This document shows, piece after piece, positions 58,196 to 64,000 of a DNA stretch of 64,000 bases. This DNA comes from Rhizophagus irregularis. Taxonomy: Eukaryota > Glomeromycota > Glomeromycetes > Glomerales > Glomeraceae. The position numbers were made by a program, and so were the translations under genes. Numbering within the stretch: the first letter of the stretch is position 1; every line of letters begins with the position of its first letter. The notes under the pieces are model-generated. The model made no database searches. It had not been told where the DNA came from and was given only the letters and a program-made list of their open reading frames with translations. The stretch covers positions 1,984,001 to 2,048,000 of the forward strand of contig NC_089452.1 in the NCBI RefSeq assembly GCF_026210795.1, read 5' to 3'.

Positions 58196-59391
58196 ATGTA
58201 CAGACATTTAAAACCAGAAAAAATTTATAAACCGCATGATTATGTTCCTTTACCACCACCGAATTTTGATATATTTCATTATAGAAGAGGTCGTAAATAT
58301 ATTTCCGGAGTAAATCATTTATTACCTGTTGACGATAGTGAATTTGATAGAATACAACATCAACATAATATTTATTATCATGTTTGGAAGAATCATTTTT
58401 CTTCTCCTATACGTGAATTATTAAAGACGGAAGGTACAAAAGTACTTGATGTTGGGTAAGAATATTATATTAAATTTAATTTGTAAAAAATAATTTGCAA
58501 ATTTTTTAATAATCCTTTTGTATCAAATAGTTGCGGTCCTGCAATGTGGACATTAGAAATGGCGTCACTATATCCAAAATCTAAATTTACAGGCATAGAC
58601 GTTGCACCTATATATCCTGTTGAAATAAAACCCCTCAATGTCGAATTTCTTCAAGTAAATATAGTTAAACATGGTTTACCTTATGATGATAATACATTTG
58701 ATTACGTATTTTCCAGATTTAAGGGGTTTTCTTATACTATTAAAGATTGGAAATTTGTTATTAGCGAAATATGTAGAGTATGTAAAATTGGTGGTTATAT
58801 TGAATTTATGGAAAAAGATGTTAAATTTGATATTAAAAATGATTTTACGAAGAAAGAATTATCTCGGTGTAAGTATTCTCATAAATAATTTTACGTACGT
58901 TTATAAAATATTATAATGTTATAATGTTTAACTCACTTTTAATTTTTACAGTTGTAAGAAATTTACGGAGAAAAAGTATTGAACCAATAATTTCACCAAA
59001 AATTGAACAATATATCCGGGAAACAAATAATTTTCCGGTCATACATCATGAAAAAAGAGATGTTCCGACAGGAGAATGGGGTGATAATGAGTATGATACG
59101 TATAAAATAGGTAAAAGTAATAATGAAATTATAAGATGGGGTGCGGAAAATATAAAAAATATAATGATAGAAGAATGTGATTACGATGAAAAGGAATGGG
59201 ATTTAACCGTTGATGAATTTATGAGAGAACTTGATGAACATCATATTTATGATAATATTCATAGAATTTTTGCTAAAAAAGAAACAGAAAGTAAGGAAGA
59301 AGTTTGTAAGCGTAAATTTAATTTCTCTTTACTACGATCTTTATTTTCTTGTTTCAAAAAACCAAAAAAATTCATCAAAAAATATAATTAA
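58196..59391 (+). CDS. Class I SAM-dependent methyltransferase, copy 1
   Basis: Spliced model: exons 58196-58455, 58531-58868 and 58952-59391, 345 residues. The SAM-binding motif I VLDVGCGPAMWTLEMA is split by the first intron within the Gly codon. It is followed by the acidic post-I strand FTGIDVAP, a motif II FDYVFSR, and a strand/helix with EICRVCKIGGYIEFME as in motif III. This is a Rossmann-type methyltransferase_11/25-like fold. The acceptor is unknown. The N-terminal part (residues 1-82) is Pro- and His-rich, with DRIQHQHNIYYHVWKNHF resembling the pre-motif helix of fungal LaeA/UMTA-like enzymes. A Lys-rich tail ends KKFIKKYN. A direct paralog starts 4.8 kb downstream with the same intron positions. 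Confidence 0.92.
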
Positions 59392-62300
59392 GGACAATTA
59401 TTATAACTTATATTTAATGATGAAAATGTTAAATACCAAAAATAAAAATTTATATGAACATTTTTTGTTTTTTTACTGTGCCACAACTAATTATATATGT
59501 ATGCGTTTTGAATTCTTTTAACGTTTTTGACTTGTTTGACTTGGGGATATGTTAATTTTGAACGTCATTAAACCTGTTCATTTTTTCGACAGGTCGCATT
59601 TTTTGATCGGTTGAAACTTAAATTGATTGGCTACTACATTAAATTGGAATAACAACATTATTTTGGTTTTTAGGCTGCTACCAATAATTACAGTATTAAC
59701 GAAAAAGCTCAACAACTGGATATGAAACAAGCCTATTAACGCACCTGATTAGGTTTTTGTATAAGATTAAGTTTGATCTGATCTACAGTAGATGATGATT
59801 ATGTCGTAATGTTGAATTGTTTTGATTTGCTGATTTATGAATTTAAGTTTTGATTTCTAATCTTCGGCTTTGAAAGGTCATTTCATTTCATCTCCGTATT
59901 TTTTTAAAGTTTCGTGAATTTATTATATGATCGACAAAATTTAAGACGGATAATTCCCGATAGTTTGATCACATACTTTACAGGACGAACTTAAAAAAGA
60001 ATCAGCCTTGAAAGCTTGAAGTAAAAAAAAAATATTTTTTTTTTATATCTTTAATGCCGAAAAAAAAGATAAATAACATATGATTGCATTGCATACACTA
60101 AAAGAATTAAATTAATTCTCTTTTACATTTAATTAAAATATTTCTAATTAAATTAAGTTGTTTATTCATTCACGATAGATTTTTTTTTTAATTTGGGCGT
60201 AAAATAATAATAGTAATAACGAAACCAATATTCTATTATAATTTTTTTGTACTTTACAAGAAAAGAACCAAATTTCCTAAAAGAGACATTTATTGTCCAT
60301 AACGATTTTTTTGCAGTTTAATATGCCCTTATGAATGATTATTGTTTAGATGGTCAGATGATCCTGGTGTTCTAGATTATGTCTCATGATATGCTGATAA
60401 TTCCTTAATTTAGTTAATGCTCGGATTAAAGTTCGGGCCGTGGATCCCAATCACAATCCAAAATTACTTAAAATTGTCTAATATCAACTTGTTACACGAT
60501 CGCACAAAAGTTTGTATTTTCGACAAAAAAAAAGGTGTGAACGTTTTCATCGTTATTTTTAATATTTAAAAAAAAATCAAAAAATGATGGAAAGTCATAA
60601 ACTGTTAATCAATTTTGGTGTGGAATCATTGTTCGTAATTTTATAGAATTACCCAGGAAAATTTTATAGATTTTAGGGAATTAATGCTTTAAAACTTGAT
60701 ATATTTTAAAGATATCCTTTGATACAGAGGCGCAGAAATACTTGCAAATTATTCAGAGTACAAAAACATTTTCAGATAAAATGCAGTACCATTCTTAAAC
60801 TGCGAGGTTCTTCGCAAAGATGGAAGTAGTTCTCGCATAGAATATACATCTACCGACAGATCATGCATTAAATAGGAAGCGTCAATATTCTATCCTAGCT
60901 GGGCGAGTTATATTAAGTAGGTAGTACTATTTACTTTTATTTACTTTATGTAATTGATTTCTAACTAGTATTTAGCGTATAATAAATGATCATTATCTTC
61001 ATTGTTTTCATATTTTTAAAAATTTAATATTTATTTCTATTTAAAATTTATTTTTTCAATTAATTTTTTTTTCATTGCGTCCTACTTATTCTACTTATTA
61101 ATAAAAAGGAAATATTGACTACGAACCTCCAATGGATATTTTTGTAATTTTAAATTAGGATTTATTCGTTATAAATTTCGCTATCGAATGGATATGTCAT
61201 CATTAAACATCATCCGATCATCAAAAATTTTATACTTTTATGAAGGGTAGACTTTGTGATAGAAATTTACAGCTTTAATACCATAAAATCTAATTAATAA
61301 ATCTTTTTAGGGAAATAACTAATAAATTTCCTTCCCTTTTTCAGCCCAGAACAAAAATTAATTTGATCTTGCATTTAAAGAAATTGAATGGGCGAATGGC
61401 ATGAAATTCTTTCAGTACTATTTCCTTCAACATAAATATTCAAGGATTTAGTAGAAGGAAATTATGAAGTAAAATAGAAAATTTAAGAGAGCAAATTATT
61501 TAAAGAATAATAACGATATGGAAATTTAATAGAAAAAAATAATAATTCGTATTCAATATTCGAAATAATGACATTTTTTAACGTTCTTTTTGAAAGTCAA
61601 AGTCAAAATCAATTAAATGGCTTGGTACCGAAATGTTACATCCGTTAAAAAAATTAGCTTATCATAATTCATAATCTATCAAAGCCTCTCAAAGCCTACA
61701 AAAGCTTAAATTTATAGTGATTTTATTGATTATCATAATGAACATTACAAATAATTTTCTTTATTAATTTCTAAATATGTTTGTTATTTGTTAAACCGTT
61801 GTTTGTTTAATTTCCTTATATTAAAGGTCATACGTTATTTCAATGTAAATCATCTTAAGACGTAAAATGACGTCACGCTTCGCTATTATTTTCTTGAATA
61901 TAATATAGGAAAAAAAAAGTGAAGAAATTTAATTTATAACGACGTTATCAATTATTTATGCAAAAAAATCAACGAGAAACTTTATATTTTAAGGACTTAT
62001 GATTTATGAAATTTTATGAAATTATCCAAAGTATTTCGCGATCTCGAAAATTTTACGTATTTTTTTGCGTATAGATATCATTAAAAGATTATTTAATTTA
62101 TCAGTCTTTGAAAAAAAAAAATGAAATGATAACTAAAAATAAATCATACTTCATTAAAAATATATATAAAAATAAATTAAAATGAATTAATTTATTATTT
62201 AATGAATTTCTTTTTTTAACTTCACATTTTCACGTTACGAACACAAAATTATTTTTAGATTCTCGTAACGTAAAAGATAAGGTCATTTGATTTTTTTTTT

Positions 62301-62993
62301 TTATGGAATTTTTTTTTACGGAAATAAAAAGAAACTCAATTATTGAAGGAGTTCATCGTTTACATTGTCAAAAAAGTCAAAACAAACTTTCAAAAATGTA
62401 TCCGTTAATTTCTTATTTTATTATTTTAATGATACATAGAATTTTACATTTTAATTTATTTATTTATTTAAAGAATAAGTATGACAAAGTCATGGTTTCA
62501 GAAATTTCTAGACCCTAAATTTTTTAAATATACATTTATGTACATTGAATAAATATTGTAACATACAATGTGTTTCACACGTTTCACAATAGCAGTAATT
62601 TTTTGAAATGTGTTACTCCGGATCAGCCTATCTTCAATGTCTCAATGAAGTGATTCTTTTCTGTATTACAAATAAATTCCGTACATTCCATACATTACTC
62701 CTTAGAAAGTTTCCATATGCTGAATTATTCTATATATGGAAAATTTGCTTTGATGTCGATCATTTTTGAAAGAAAAAAATATCCAAACATTCTCATTCAT
62801 TTTTCATTCAAATTGAATGCATAAAAACGTTGGCAGCTTTTTGAATCATTAGGATAATCTAATAAAAGAATAAGAAAAGTTATAAAAATGTCGGATTTTT
62901 TTTTTGTCGTTGGTTTAGGAAAAAAAAAACAATTCTTTTTTCTCAATATTTAAATTTTATAGACTTAATTTATATATTATAATTTAATTCATA
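59392..62993. other. Intergenic between the methyltransferase paralogs
   Basis: 3.6 kb without a supportable gene. The last 120 bp before the second paralog (TCGTTGGTTTRGRAAAAAAAA at about 62908) resemble the region before copy 1 (about 58090). The promoter was therefore duplicated with the gene. The 62303-62518 open frame has no recognisable content. Confidence 0.45.
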
Positions 62994-64000
62994 ATGTGTA
63001 TTTCAAGGAAAAATATAATTTATAAACCACATGATTGCGTTCCATTACCACCACCAGATTTTAATTCATTTTATCATAAAGGAAATCGTAAATACATCAA
63101 TCCATCCAGTGTAATTCCTGTTGACGATGATGAATTCGATAGAATACAACAACAACATATTATTTATTACAATGTTTGGAAGAATCATTTTTCTGCTCCC
63201 GTAAATGAATTATTAAAGACGGAAGGTACAAAAGTACTTGATGTTGGGTAAGAATATTTATATATTAAATTTAATTTTGTAAATAATTTGCAAATTTTTT
63301 AATAATCCTTTTGTATTAAATAGTTGCGGTCCTGCAATGTGGATATTAGAAATGGCGTCACTATATCCAAAATCTAGATTTACAGGCGTGGATATTGTAC
63401 CAACATACCCTATTCACACGAAACCTTTAAATGTCGAATTTCTTCAAGCAAATATAATTAAAAATGGCTTACCTTATGAAGATAATACTTTTGATTACGT
63501 ATTTTGTAGACTAGTGAATTTTTCATATACTATTAAAGATTGGAAGGTTGTTATTAACGAAATATGTAGAGTATGTAAAATTGGTGGTTATGTCGAATTT
63601 ATGGAAAAAGATGTTAAATTTGATATTAAAAATGAATATACAAAGAAAGTATTTTCTCGGTGTAAGTATTCTCATAAATAATTTTATTAATTTTACGTTA
63701 TAATATGGTATAATGTTAACCATTTTTTAATTCACTTTTTTTTTCAGTTATAAAGAATTTACAAAAAAGAAATATTGAACCAATAATTTCATTAAAGATA
63801 GAACAATATATAAAGGAAACAAATAATTTTCCAGTTATAAATCATGAAAAAAGAGATGTTCCGACAGGAGAATGGGGTGATAATGAGAATGATACATTTA
63901 AAATAGGTAAAAGTAATAATGGAATCATCAAATGGGGTGCGGAAAATATAAAAAATATAATGATAGAAGATGGTGATTATGATGAAAAGGAATGGAATCC
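62994..64000 (+). CDS. Class I SAM-dependent methyltransferase, copy 2 (cut by window end)
   Basis: Exons 62994-63247, 63324-63661 and 63748 to beyond 64000. Exon 2 has exactly the same length (338 nt) as in copy 1, and both introns interrupt the same codons. Motif I VLDVGCGPAMWILEMA, post-I FTGVDIVP and motif II FDYVFCR are intact, with ICRVCKIGGYVEFME as in copy 1. Exon 1 is 6 nt shorter and the N-terminus differs (MCISRKNIIYKPHD). The window stops in the exon 3 region corresponding to copy 1 residue about 275. It is functional as far as seen and the result of a tandem duplication. Confidence 0.9.

Noticed and set aside
62303-62518. 71-codon frame upstream of methyltransferase 2
   Set aside because: It starts in a T-run, has no recognisable motif, and no counterpart before methyltransferase 1.
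1-64000. tRNA, rRNA and snRNA genes
   Set aside because: I looked for GGTTCGAAT-type T-loops paired with A/B box spacing and found only isolated GTTCGA strings (for example near 57110) without a cloverleaf. A dedicated RNA search would be needed to exclude them.

Overview
The window looks like nuclear DNA of an AT-rich, intron-dense fungus, most likely a Glomeromycotina species of the Rhizophagus type. That is an inference. It rests on very low GC, short GT-AG introns with CTAAC-like branch sites, long A/T homopolymers, and the gene families present: expanded TKL-like kinases, Sel1 repeats, F-box, MYND, SAM-domain and BTB relics. I saw no bacterial operons, rRNA, convincing tRNA or CRISPR.

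Layout. 1-3.3 kb: AT repeats, then a six-exon cytochrome P450 (minus). 5-5.8 kb: a ubiquitin-conjugating-enzyme pseudogene split by a small hAT-like element. 6.4-8.3 kb: a kinase with an N-terminal zinc-ribbon-like motif (minus). 9.6-13.5 kb: a BTB pseudogene, three non-autonomous elements and a SAM-domain fragment. 13.8-19.2 kb: kinase gene 2, with a microexon array and a MITE that truncates the C-tail. 21.3-22.1 kb: a MYND-Rho GTPase fusion. 22.2-27.3 kb: nested transposons and a run of decayed genes. 30.2-32.2 kb: an Smr-Sel1 protein. 33.6-34.9 kb: a CAX-type cation/proton exchanger. 36.7-37.6 kb: nested elements. 37.9-43.7 kb: kinase gene 3 with a larger microexon array. 46.5-49 kb: more elements. 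49.7-51.6 kb: a second P450 (plus). 53-54.5 kb: an F-box protein (minus). 58.2-59.4 kb and 63 kb to the end: tandem SAM-dependent methyltransferase paralogs, the second cut by the window edge.

The standout is in the two paralogous kinase genes 2 and 3. About 3.4 kb and 4.0 kb of what first looks like satellite DNA lies upstream of each catalytic domain. Each ~100-bp unit is a well-formed mini-intron (GTAAGT start, CTAAC-like branch, TAG end), and successive introns are separated by exactly 3 nt. Gene 3 has 40 such triplets and gene 2 has 21; each ends in a 1-nt 'A' flanked by splice sites. Concatenated in the phase required by the kinase exon, the triplets contain no stop in either gene. In gene 3 the other two phases are blocked. 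This suggests tens of consecutive one-codon microexons, something I do not know to be described. RNA evidence is needed.

No operon-like cooperation is visible; these are independent genes in a transposon-rich, duplication-rich region. Three intact kinases, two P450s and two methyltransferases are local paralog sets, and at least seven gene relics show active turnover.
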